Under the pieces are notes generated by a model that saw nothing but the letters and a program-made list of their open reading frames with translations, was not told the origin of the DNA and did no database searches. Below are positions 9,955 through 17,915 of a stretch of DNA of 64,000 nucleotides, piece by piece. The position numbers and the translations under genes were made by a program. This DNA is from CAIOZA01 sp964464375 (GTDB lineage Bacteria > Bacteroidota > Ignavibacteria > Kapaibacteriales > UBA2268). How positions within the stretch are numbered: the first letter of the stretch is position 1; every line of letters begins with the position of its first letter. The stretch is from NCBI GenBank assembly GCA_964464375.1, contig CAYXFU010000009.1:43490-107489 (forward strand), given 5' to 3'.

Positions 9955-12882
9955 ATGAAGAATAGTCACTTGCCAATTTTATTATTAATTGTTTTGTTTT
10001 CATTTAGTAATGTCTTTTCACAAAATGATGCAAGACAGTTACCTTATTATCTCAAATTTGATAATGATAAGAGTGATCTCAAATATGGGAAGCATCATGC
10101 TTATATCAGAGGTGATGTTGTCCTCGATAACACAAAGTATCCATTACCTGATAATATGTTGTCCGAGAATGGGTTTAAACTTATCAATATCTCTGGAACA
10201 CAAGGCTCACAAGATGAAACTTGGATTTCGTTAAATCCAAAAAATCCACTCAATATTGTTGGCTCATCTAACAACATAAGATATAATCATGCCGGAGTTG
10301 GCTATAAAATGGCAGCATATTATACTCTCGATGGCGGAAAAACTTGGGCTATTTCAACAACTCCATCCAACGTAAATGTTCATATATCAGCATCAGGAAA
10401 TATGACTAATTTTGATCCCGGATTAGCATTTGATACCAAAGGTAATCTCTATTTTTGTTATGGTTTTGCTCAGGTGGGATCCAATAATGATGAAGGAGAT
10501 AATGGAGTATTTGTAAATAAATCAACTGATGGCGGAAAAACTTGGGATATGCCTGTTCCGGTTGCTCTCGAAAATGCAGGTACAAAAGGTCAGGCTTTTC
10601 ATGATAGATATTCAATTGCAAGTGATGCGAATGCTTCTTCGCCATACAAAGATAGAATATATATAACTTGGCAGAGATTCATACAATCACCTGGAGTAAT
10701 GTTCGCATACTCATCAGATTATAATGAGAACTGGACATCTCCATTGCCACTTCCGGGTAGTAGCAATGGTACCCAGGCACCAATGCCTGCTGTTGGTCCT
10801 AATGGTGAAGTTTACGTTGCATGGAGACAATCAGATTTGGAAAATTCTACCAATATGATGTTCCAGAGATCAACTGATGGAGGCAAGAACTGGTTAAGTA
10901 GTGCCAGAACTATAACAAATGTTAAAAATTTAGGAACCATAAATTCTGTAAGTAATAGAAATGTTTTAGCTGATAAACAGAGCATAAGAGTAAGTTCTTG
11001 TCCTTATATCATTGTTGATAATTCAGCTGGACCAAGAAGAGGTACTATCTATACAGTGTGTGCAGGGAAGGATGCCAATGGGAATTCACACACTTATTTA
11101 TCAACATCAACCAATAAAGGAGATAATTGGAGCCCGAAAGTACAGATTGATGATAATACTATTGGAACTGATGTGTTTTTCCCATCTGTTTCGGTTGACC
11201 CCGTAACAGGTATGGTTTCCATATTTTACTATTCATCACAAAATGATGCAAAGAATCAGGGCATCGATGCTTATTTAGCAGTTTCTTTTGATGGACTAAC
11301 ATTCAAAAATTTCAGATTGACACCAACGACTTGGTACATAAGAAGTATGGGTGATATCAGCTATCAGGGTGAAGGCAATTTCTACTGGGGTGATTATTCC
11401 TCCATAACTTCTTATAATGGAAAAATATATCCATGTTTTTGGATGCCAAATGGTCCAACATCAGGATACAATACAGTTACAGCTTATACAGCTGATATCA
11501 CTGATTTACCTATGCCACCCCAGAATGTAAGTTATAAGAATGATTATATTTTGCCAACAAAAGTTGAATTAAATTGGATCGATCCAAGTACAAACAAGCT
11601 TGGTGGACCGTTAGGTGCTTTTAAAATAATTATTTACAAAGGAACTAATAAAATAGCTGAAGTTGATCCAGGAGTTAAGACCTATACAGATAATTCTGCT
11701 GCTGAGGGGCAGCAATTCACTTACAATCTCTCAACAAAAACATCAGATGGTAAAGAAAGTGAACTTGTTTCAATTTCAGGTATAGCAGGTGGTTCTGCAG
11801 TTTCCAAACCACCAACTGAACTGACTGCAAAATTGGCTTCGACCGGAATTTCTGTTAGCTGGAAGAACCCAAATACTCATGACGATGGTACTGTCCTCAA
11901 TGATTTCTCAAAGATTAATATCTATATGGATGGTGTTCTTTCTAAAGAGATTCCCATGACTATGAGTGATACTGGAAAAACCTTTTCTGAGCTTATTACA
12001 TTGCCAACAGAAAAATTTTATAAAATCAATTTGGTTGCAGTAACTGACCGAAATGGTAAATTGGTTAACAGCAGTTCTAAAGATACCATTTATTGCTATG
12101 CAGGAGCACCGCTAACCACTTTAAATGAATCTTTCGATGATGTTGCTAAAATGATACCCACCTATTTATCTGGGGCTACTAGCTGGGGAATTACAAATAA
12201 AGCCGCTGAATCCTTACCAAATTCTTTTACTGATTCACCATCCGGTAATTATCCAAATGGAAAAACAAATTTTGTGGTTTTTGCACCGGTTGTTCTTAAA
12301 AGTCCAAATTTGACTTTATCATTCTCACATATTGCATTAATTGAGTTGGGTGATTTTGGTATAATTAGTGTCTCAACTGACTTAAAGACATGGAACGATG
12401 TTATTGCTTTTGATAAAAATAGAACTACTGACTGGAAAGCTGATGTTGCAACTAGTTCATGGTTCCGTGAGCACAGAACATTAGCCTCATACGAAAATGA
12501 TACTGTTTACATTCGCTTTACAATGACTGCAGGTCCGATTAAGGCAAATGATGGCTGGTACATTGATAATCTGACTTTGGATAGCGATCCAAATTCTGTA
12601 GATGAATTGTCAAGAATTTATGATGGTCTGAACTTATTGGTTTCACCAAATCCTGCAAATGACATTACTAATCTTGATATGATGATTACACAATCTGGCA
12701 ATCTTAGCATCGATTTGTTCGATATTCTTGGCAACCAAGTAAAGAATATTTTCAGCAATCCTGTGAATGCCGGAAAGATTAATTACAGTGCCGATCTTTC
12801 AAGCCTGGTAAGCGGAGTTTATCAGTTTAGAGTATCATTAAATGGAGTTTCAAAGACCTTCCCAATTGTAATAAATAAATAA
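9955..12882 (+). CDS. T9SS-sorted exported protein with BNR/Asp-box sialidase-like propeller
   Basis: This 975-aa cargo protein has a signal peptide (about residues 1-22, ending VFSQ). Asp-box motifs of the BNR/sialidase type lie near residues 122 (LDGGKTW), 187 (STDGGKTW), 304 (STDGGKNW) and 384 (STNKGDNW), so the N-terminal 500 residues form a beta-propeller. Two fibronectin-III-like regions follow (about 520-710), then a jelly-roll-like lectin region (about 715-885). The last 80 residues are a T9SS type A sorting domain: SPNPANDITN, LFDILGNQV, then LVSGVYQFRVSLNG. I chose ATG 9955 over the TTG at 9919 because it gives a proper signal peptide and has AAAGG upstream. Asp boxes alone do not prove sialidase activity; no sialidase arginine triad was verified. 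Confidence 0.85.
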   Translation: MKNSHLPILLLIVLFSFSNVFSQNDARQLPYYLKFDNDKSDLKYGKHHAYIRGDVVLDNTKYPLPDNMLSENGFKLINISGTQGSQDETWISLNPKNPLNIVGSSNNIRYNHAGVGYKMAAYYTLDGGKTWAISTTPSNVNVHISASGNMTNFDPGLAFDTKGNLYFCYGFAQVGSNNDEGDNGVFVNKSTDGGKTWDMPVPVALENAGTKGQAFHDRYSIASDANASSPYKDRIYITWQRFIQSPGVMFAYSSDYNENWTSPLPLPGSSNGTQAPMPAVGPNGEVYVAWRQSDLENSTNMMFQRSTDGGKNWLSSARTITNVKNLGTINSVSNRNVLADKQSIRVSSCPYIIVDNSAGPRRGTIYTVCAGKDANGNSHTYLSTSTNKGDNWSPKVQIDDNTIGTDVFFPSVSVDPVTGMVSIFYYSSQNDAKNQGIDAYLAVSFDGLTFKNFRLTPTTWYIRSMGDISYQGEGNFYWGDYSSITSYNGKIYPCFWMPNGPTSGYNTVTAYTADITDLPMPPQNVSYKNDYILPTKVELNWIDPSTNKLGGPLGAFKIIIYKGTNKIAEVDPGVKTYTDNSAAEGQQFTYNLSTKTSDGKESELVSISGIAGGSAVSKPPTELTAKLASTGISVSWKNPNTHDDGTVLNDFSKINIYMDGVLSKEIPMTMSDTGKTFSELITLPTEKFYKINLVAVTDRNGKLVNSSSKDTIYCYAGAPLTTLNESFDDVAKMIPTYLSGATSWGITNKAAESLPNSFTDSPSGNYPNGKTNFVVFAPVVLKSPNLTLSFSHIALIELGDFGIISVSTDLKTWNDVIAFDKNRTTDWKADVATSSWFREHRTLASYENDTVYIRFTMTAGPIKANDGWYIDNLTLDSDPNSVDELSRIYDGLNLLVSPNPANDITNLDMMITQSGNLSIDLFDILGNQVKNIFSNPVNAGKINYSADLSSLVSGVYQFRVSLNGVSKTFPIVINK

Positions 12883-12904
12883 TTAATATTAATATATGTT
12901 GTTT

Positions 12905-12934
12905 AAAAAAAGCGGTTAAAACCCGCTTTTTTTT
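12905..12934 (+). terminator. Rho-independent terminator
   Basis: The stem AGCGG/CCGCT (12911-12915 with 12923-12927) is extended by an A run upstream and an 8-base T run downstream. It lies 22 bases after the BNR-protein stop, so it ends that transcript. Confidence 0.88.
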
Positions 12935-12971
12935 GTTTTTGCAACATTTCAATTACAGAAATAGATAATAA

Positions 12972-13003
12972 TTTGGCATCTTGAATATTTAGTATTAGTT
13001 TTG
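12972..13003 (+). promoter_or_regulatory. Candidate Bacteroidota-type promoter
   Basis: TTTG at 12972-12975 and TAGTTTTG at 12996-13003 fit the Bacteroidota -33/-7 pattern (TTTG then TAnnTTTG) with 20 bases between. It lies just upstream of the barrel gene starting at 13045. Seen by eye only; AT-rich DNA gives chance matches. Confidence 0.42.
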
Positions 13004-13044
13004 TATAAATTAAATATTAGTTAATACTAAAAAAGGAAAGCATT

Positions 13045-13764
13045 GTGAATTTTATCAAAATTTTATCACTGATCTTGCTAGCTGGGTTTTTAAACTTTGG
13101 GAATACATTTGCCGATCAAAGGTCTTATGTTTGGACTTATGAATATCTGACCTTAGAAAAAGGCTCCTGGGAACTGGAATATTATAATACAATTTCTACT
13201 ACACAATTGAATAACTTTAGAGGGAATACCACAACTCAACATCAGATTGAACTTGAAATTGGAATGAACGAATCCTATGATTTTGCCATTTATCAGATAT
13301 TTTCTCAAAAATCTGAAGGTGGCCTACATTATGATGGATTTAAATTTAGAGGCAGATATAAATTATCCTCGAAAGGAAAATTATTTTTCAATCCACTTAT
13401 TTATTTAGAATATCAGGGAGTACCCGATTTTCAGAATCATGGTCTTGAATTTAAGCTAATTCTTACTAAAGATTTTGAAAATATAAATCTTTCACTCAAT
13501 CCTTACGTTGAATTCGAAAAAGAAGGAGCCGGAAAATGGGAATTTAAACCTCAATATGCTTTAGGATTAAGTTATAAATTTAGCGAGAATTTTACACTTG
13601 GGATTGAATCAAAAGGAAGTGAGAAAGGAATTTATCTTGGTCCTACATTTGCTCATGGAAATAGGGATCTATGGATAGCACTAAGCCCAACTTTCAGCAT
13701 TGGTAAGGTCAAATCTGGACAACCGGAATTCTATCTAAGGCTTCTTTTAGGTTTCGGAACTTAA
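13045..13764 (+). CDS. Predicted outer-membrane beta-barrel protein
   Basis: This 239-aa protein has a signal peptide (about residues 1-23, ending FADQ). The rest is a run of short amphipathic strands with aromatic girdle residues, for example WTYEYLTLEKGSWELEYYN, LFFNPLIYLEYQG and LGLSYKFSENFTLGIESKG, ending in hydrophobic LLLGFGT. It resembles small barrels annotated as putative transporters or porins. The start is GTG, with AAAAGGAAAG upstream. No family can be named from sequence alone. A stem-loop lies shortly after the stop. Confidence 0.65.
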   Translation: MNFIKILSLILLAGFLNFGNTFADQRSYVWTYEYLTLEKGSWELEYYNTISTTQLNNFRGNTTTQHQIELEIGMNESYDFAIYQIFSQKSEGGLHYDGFKFRGRYKLSSKGKLFFNPLIYLEYQGVPDFQNHGLEFKLILTKDFENINLSLNPYVEFEKEGAGKWEFKPQYALGLSYKFSENFTLGIESKGSEKGIYLGPTFAHGNRDLWIALSPTFSIGKVKSGQPEFYLRLLLGFGT

Positions 13765-13772
13765 TAATCTTA

Positions 13773-13803
13773 GAAGATGCTTTATGAATAGTAAAGCATC
13801 TTC
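13773..13803. terminator. Perfect 12-bp stem-loop between convergent genes
   Basis: GAAGATGCTTTA at 13773-13784 pairs exactly with 13792-13803 across a 7-base loop. It lies between the ends of the barrel gene (plus) and the STAS gene (minus), so it probably ends transcription from both sides, although no long T run follows. Confidence 0.7.
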
Positions 13804-13830
13804 ATGATAAATAAATCTATTTAAGAATAA

Positions 13831-14169
13831 TTATAATGCGGCTACTGCTTCATCAAGATTTGAATATAATGGAAATATTAATGTCAGTTTTGTTATAGAA
13901 AAAATATTTGCAATATAATCACTTGCACTGCAAATTAACATTTTGCCGCTTCCTTTTTCTACAAGTGCATTAGCCGAAAGGAAAGCTCCCAAAGAAGTAG
14001 AATTCAAATAATTCACACCTTTAAGATCTACAATGATATTCATTTTTTCTTCAGAACCTATTTCCTTGAATTTTTCTCGAAGTTCATCTACTTCCTCTAC
14101 ACCAACAAAATCCCCTGATAGTTCAATTACCTTGTAACTGTTGTAATTATATACTTCAATTTTTGTCAT
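13831..14169 (-). CDS. STAS-domain anti-sigma-factor antagonist-like protein
   Basis: A single STAS domain fills this 112-aa protein, as in SpoIIAA/RsbV, which bind and release anti-sigma kinases. The phosphoacceptor region reads LNSTSLGAFL (from residue 55). By alignment to the DSSGLG motif, Thr58 is at the phosphorylated position and Asn56 replaces the usual Asp. No anti-sigma kinase or PP2C phosphatase gene is adjacent, so the partner is elsewhere. It precedes the glycosyltransferase genes on the same strand, with 85 bp between. Family assignment is firm; its pathway is inference. Confidence 0.85.
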   Translation of the reverse strand: MTKIEVYNYNSYKVIELSGDFVGVEEVDELREKFKEIGSEEKMNIIVDLKGVNYLNSTSLGAFLSANALVEKGSGKMLICSASDYIANIFSITKLTLIFPLYSNLDEAVAAL

Positions 14170-14254
14170 ATTACACCTAATGTATTAATAATTTTTGTGT
14201 TATCATCGAATTAAGTATCTAAAATTAAGAAATTTTAAATTAATATCAATATCA

Positions 14255-15475
14255 TTATTTCAATTTTTGATTAATAATTCCACAATATGAATCGTAAATA
14301 ATTTTGACATTTGTTTCCCATGAATATTTTGATTTTATGCAGTCCCTTGCCTTCTCACCCAATTCTTTACGTGTGTCCTCATTATCGAGTAGCATTTCGA
14401 TGACATTTGAATAATTTTCCGGATTGTCACATCGGAATAAACCTTCATTCTCTCCGGCTTCAATTCCCTCTGCAGCAACCGTCGTAGCTATCACCGGTAA
14501 CTTCATCGACATTGCCTCTAGAATTTTGATTCTTATTCCTCCACCTACAAATAATGGTGAAATGTAAAGCGATGCCTGACTTAGATATGGTTTAACGTCA
14601 TCAACATAACCTACAAGATTTACTCCCAAATCTGAGTAACCATTTAAGCTTGCTGGTGCTTCTTTACCGATAAGTTGCAATGAAATATCCGGTATCTTTG
14701 ATCTAAGTTTTGTAATCACATTTTCAATAAACCACACTACTCCATCAACGTTATGTCTCCAATGATATGTAGTCGCCAAAACTAATTGATTTGGTATTTT
14801 AGACACAGAACCAACAGGAGTCCATTCCTCAATATTAACTCCCGCAGTTGATGTTATTATATGTGCATTTGGTGCCAGTTCAGATGCTTTCAATCTATCC
14901 GGCTCAGTGATTGAGAACGTAACATCAAATTGAGGATAAACGGATTGCTCATCCAATTTAATTTTATTTGCTTGAGATTGGATATATTTTCTTTTTAAAG
15001 AATGGCTGGGTAGAACATCTGCATACCTCTGCCAAATGAGATGTTCAATGTTATGTAATCTAAGTCCTGCCGGGATATTAAATTTATTTTTTAGATGTAG
15101 TGCAATCGGAGCCATACAAGAGTGATCTGCATGTATAATGTCAAATTCATTAGATTTGACTACAGCTTCAAGATAAGCTATAATTTCTCTGTTGTAATGT
15201 TTAGAAAAATATAATGATTGCTTTCTGAATAATGACTTTAATATTCTGAAAGCTGTATTCTGTGTTGAGTGTTCATAAATAAGTGGTTCAGCAAATTCAT
15301 CAATCAGGCTCAAGTCAGGATCACAGAATGAATAATCATTAAAACAAAAAAATATAACTTCTACTCCCAAATGTTTGAATTGCTTCGTAATATTTGCTAT
15401 TCCAATCTTTCCACCGTCATCTGGTGGAAAAGTAAATCTAGGAGCAAGCTGAAGTATCTTTATTGTTTTTTCCAC
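14255..15475 (-). CDS. Glycosyltransferase family 4 (GT-B) protein
   Basis: This 406-aa cytosolic or membrane-associated sugar transferase starts with LQLAPRFTFPPDDGGKIGIANI, a GT-B N-terminal fold. The C-terminal donor site is LFVGGGIRIKILEAMSMKLPVIAT, which is the E-x7-E-like segment of GT4 enzymes. It overlaps the end of the upstream GT2 gene by 16 bases, so the two are translated together. They probably act in sequence in building a surface polysaccharide or glycolipid. The sugar and acceptor cannot be read from sequence. Confidence 0.88.
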   Translation of the reverse strand: MEKTIKILQLAPRFTFPPDDGGKIGIANITKQFKHLGVEVIFFCFNDYSFCDPDLSLIDEFAEPLIYEHSTQNTAFRILKSLFRKQSLYFSKHYNREIIAYLEAVVKSNEFDIIHADHSCMAPIALHLKNKFNIPAGLRLHNIEHLIWQRYADVLPSHSLKRKYIQSQANKIKLDEQSVYPQFDVTFSITEPDRLKASELAPNAHIITSTAGVNIEEWTPVGSVSKIPNQLVLATTYHWRHNVDGVVWFIENVITKLRSKIPDISLQLIGKEAPASLNGYSDLGVNLVGYVDDVKPYLSQASLYISPLFVGGGIRIKILEAMSMKLPVIATTVAAEGIEAGENEGLFRCDNPENYSNVIEMLLDNEDTRKELGEKARDCIKSKYSWETNVKIIYDSYCGIINQKLK

Positions 15476-16404
15476 ATTCTTCTGATCTTTGAAGTAACAA
15501 CTTGCTTGAAATATCTGAACTGAGTATTTGCTAGCGAAACTCCAAGTGTGATATCATAGAGCTTATCGTCAGGTACTACTCGGCGTTCGTTTCTATAAGC
15601 AAAAAATATTACAGTTGTCATAGAGAAGAAACACTCAATTATCGAAAGAATTGGATATTTCTTAATTATTCCCATAAGTAACTGATAGAAGAATTGTTGT
15701 ATTGTACGAGGAATAGCTATTCTTGCAGGAAAATAGCGCCAATTATAACGCATAAACTGTCTGGAAGTCCATATCCATCTATTCGGATCATCTCTGTCGA
15801 AAGGTGAAGCATAATGTAATGTATGAATATTGGGGAAATACCGAACATTAAAACCGGCAACTATTGCTCTGGTACAAAAGTCAAGCTCTTCAAATCCAAA
15901 TTCCCAGAATCCGCCGATCTTATCAAAAACTCGTCTTCTTATCGCGGCTCCAGTTCCAGGGAAAAAGTTTGCCTTATATCCATCATGAGGTACATTTTGC
16001 TTATCACAGGCTAGTGGATACCAATCCCAAGGTTCGAAACCTTTTCGTACTTCTATGTCTTCTGTGGATATAATATCAATATCTGGGTGGGTGTTGAATA
16101 TATCAACAGCCATCTGAAAAGCATTCTCACTTTCAGGGTGAGAATCGCTGTCTGTTCTCCATATTACATCGCCAGTGGACATCTCAACGCCAATATTGAT
16201 AGTTCGAATGTCAAAATTTTCGGGCAACCAAAGATAAGTTACTGTAGGGAATTCCAATGGTATCATCTCTCTTGTACCATCGGTTGAAGCATTATCTACA
16301 ACGATAATTTCTTTGTTTTCATAATTTTGTTTTAGATAACCCTGGATTGAGGTTCTTACATCATCTTTTCGGTTTCGTGTTACGATTACAACGCTGATTC
16401 TCAT
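15460..16404 (-). CDS. Glycosyltransferase family 2 (GT-A) protein
   Basis: This 314-aa enzyme has a GT-A N-terminus (ISVVIVTRNRKDDVRTSI, then VDNASTDGT near residue 37) and an acidic metal motif in RTDSDSHPES. The acceptor region GFEELDFCTRAIVAGFNVRYFP is typical of rhamnosyl- and galactosyl-type GT2 proteins. A hydrophobic stretch at about residues 240-272 may bind the membrane. It is the first gene of the pair with the GT4 enzyme. Specific substrate unknown. Confidence 0.87.
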   Translation of the reverse strand: MRISVVIVTRNRKDDVRTSIQGYLKQNYENKEIIVVDNASTDGTREMIPLEFPTVTYLWLPENFDIRTINIGVEMSTGDVIWRTDSDSHPESENAFQMAVDIFNTHPDIDIISTEDIEVRKGFEPWDWYPLACDKQNVPHDGYKANFFPGTGAAIRRRVFDKIGGFWEFGFEELDFCTRAIVAGFNVRYFPNIHTLHYASPFDRDDPNRWIWTSRQFMRYNWRYFPARIAIPRTIQQFFYQLLMGIIKKYPILSIIECFFSMTTVIFFAYRNERRVVPDDKLYDITLGVSLANTQFRYFKQVVTSKIRRMWKKQ

Positions 16405-16510
16405 TTAATGACTTGATAAATTATAAAACATCAAAATTAAACAAAAAAATCTAATTCATTTCAGGAAAAATGATAATTTATAGGCTTTTTCGAATATTAA
16501 TCATTGATGA

Positions 16511-17203
16511 TTAGGATTTATCCTTTACACATAATATTTGAAATGCATATTCTGGTTTGTTTCGAACGAAAAATCGGGATAAATCGGAAATCATAGTCCA
16601 GAAAAACTTTGGTCTGTATTTTATACCGGCATATTCGCCTCTTAGTGGTTTCCATCCTCCAATACCGATGACATGATATCCCATTTTCTGCATCTCCTCA
16701 ACTGTCCAACCCGAAAGATGAAGTTGCCATGGATTATTATCATACACACCTTGTTCAAGAAATCCATTTGGAGTAAAAATAATTATTCTTTTTGATGCAA
16801 TTTTTTCCATTTTATCTATCAGCTTGTATCCATCTTCTTTGGCCAGATGTTCGATAAGATCAGATGCTAAAACACAATCAATTGATTTTTCGTCAAAATT
16901 TTTATCAATATCCAGCACATCAATTTGATGATATTCGGAGTGTATATTTGATTCCCTGCTTTTTTCAATACTGGGAAGAAATGCATCTACTCCTATTGTA
17001 TGAAACTTATGTGAGAATGGTGCAATGGGAGAATTACTTCCGCAACCAACGTCTAATAATGTTTTAGAGCCATTTATTGCATTTTCTAATTCAATACTAT
17101 AATTTGGTAAGAATTTATTTGTTATTTTCTTGTACAGTTTACTTAGGTTTTTTTTTAGCATAGAATTCAATAATTTTTCACGAATAATATTATTAAAAGC
17201 CAA
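16511..17203 (-). CDS. Class I SAM-dependent methyltransferase
   Basis: This 230-aa protein carries the SAM-binding motif LLDVGCGSNSPI (about residues 52-63), then VDAFLPSIEKSR and the post-I segment VLASDLIEHLAKEDG. These place it with small-molecule or surface-sugar methyltransferases of the Methyltransf_11/UbiE type. It overlaps the start of the preceding barrel gene by 11 bases. Being near two glycosyltransferases, it may modify a surface sugar; this is inference. Met15 is an alternative start that would remove the overlap. Confidence 0.82.
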   Translation of the reverse strand: MAFNNIIREKLLNSMLKKNLSKLYKKITNKFLPNYSIELENAINGSKTLLDVGCGSNSPIAPFSHKFHTIGVDAFLPSIEKSRESNIHSEYHQIDVLDIDKNFDEKSIDCVLASDLIEHLAKEDGYKLIDKMEKIASKRIIIFTPNGFLEQGVYDNNPWQLHLSGWTVEEMQKMGYHVIGIGGWKPLRGEYAGIKYRPKFFWTMISDLSRFFVRNKPEYAFQILCVKDKS

Positions 17204-17825
17204 TTGAAAGCATGAAATAAGATTTTGTAAGTTCTCCGGATTCCTTGCCTATTAAGTTAGCAAGTGAGTATTTGAATTCTAACATAGGACTAACAATTCC
17301 TAAATTAATTTCGGTACCTATGCCTCCAACAAAACCAATTCTGCTCGAACTTTGGCTCAGATCGGTTTCGGGTACTGGAATTCCTAGAAATTTTCCACTA
17401 GCTGTGAAGTAGTTGTAATTCAGTTCTCCGATTAGGTATACTTTGATGGTTTTATCTACAATATAGTACTGAACGCCAGCTCCAATCGGAATGATATCCT
17501 GTACAGCTGATATTGGTACCTTTGGATCCTGTGGCGAAGTTATGGCATCCAGTTGAGCATCAGGGAATCTATTCCATCCCAAACTTGCAACAAAAAGTAA
17601 TCCTTCATCCAATGGTAGTTTGAATCTTGCCCCTAAATGCCATCCCAGATTGATACCTTTATTAACAAAATCTTTGAAAGTTCCATCCTTCTGATAAACA
17701 TAAGCCATTTGGTTGTTTGGTGTAGAGAGACCACCATATATAGTCAAGTTCAAAAATGAATATGAGTTCTGCGAAGTTAAAATAAATGATACTACAAGTA
17801 TTATGATCAGGATTAATTTTTTCAT
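17193..17825 (-). CDS. Predicted outer-membrane beta-barrel protein
   Basis: This 210-aa protein has a signal peptide (about residues 1-23) and then barrel-like strands: LTIYGGLSTPNNQ, LGWHLGARFKLP, LFVASLGWNRFP and a C-terminal strand SYFMLSIGF ending in Phe, a beta-barrel signature. I chose Met at 17825 (MKKLILIII), because the upstream 10 residues of the longer frame do not belong to a signal peptide. It lies between the S9 peptidase and the methyltransferase on the minus strand. The OmpW/OmpX-like fold is inferred. Confidence 0.7.
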   Translation of the reverse strand: MKKLILIIILVVSFILTSQNSYSFLNLTIYGGLSTPNNQMAYVYQKDGTFKDFVNKGINLGWHLGARFKLPLDEGLLFVASLGWNRFPDAQLDAITSPQDPKVPISAVQDIIPIGAGVQYYIVDKTIKVYLIGELNYNYFTASGKFLGIPVPETDLSQSSSRIGFVGGIGTEINLGIVSPMLEFKYSLANLIGKESGELTKSYFMLSIGF

Positions 17826-17883
17826 AATCAATTCTATAGTTAATATGTAAAACAAGTAAGACGCAAATCTTTACAAAAAGTTT

Positions 17884-17908
17884 AAAAAAGACCGGATAAC
17901 CGGTCTTT
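17884..17908 (-). terminator. Rho-independent terminator
   Basis: A 9-bp stem (17887-17895 with 17900-17908) has a 4-base loop and six Ts after it on the minus strand. It lies 8 bases downstream of the S9 peptidase stop. Confidence 0.88.
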
Positions 17909-17915
17909 ATGAAAT

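Noticed and set aside
15460..15475. Possible fusion or frameshift of the two glycosyltransferases
   Set aside because: The genes overlap by 16 bases but each has a complete domain and its own start, which is common in coupled operons.
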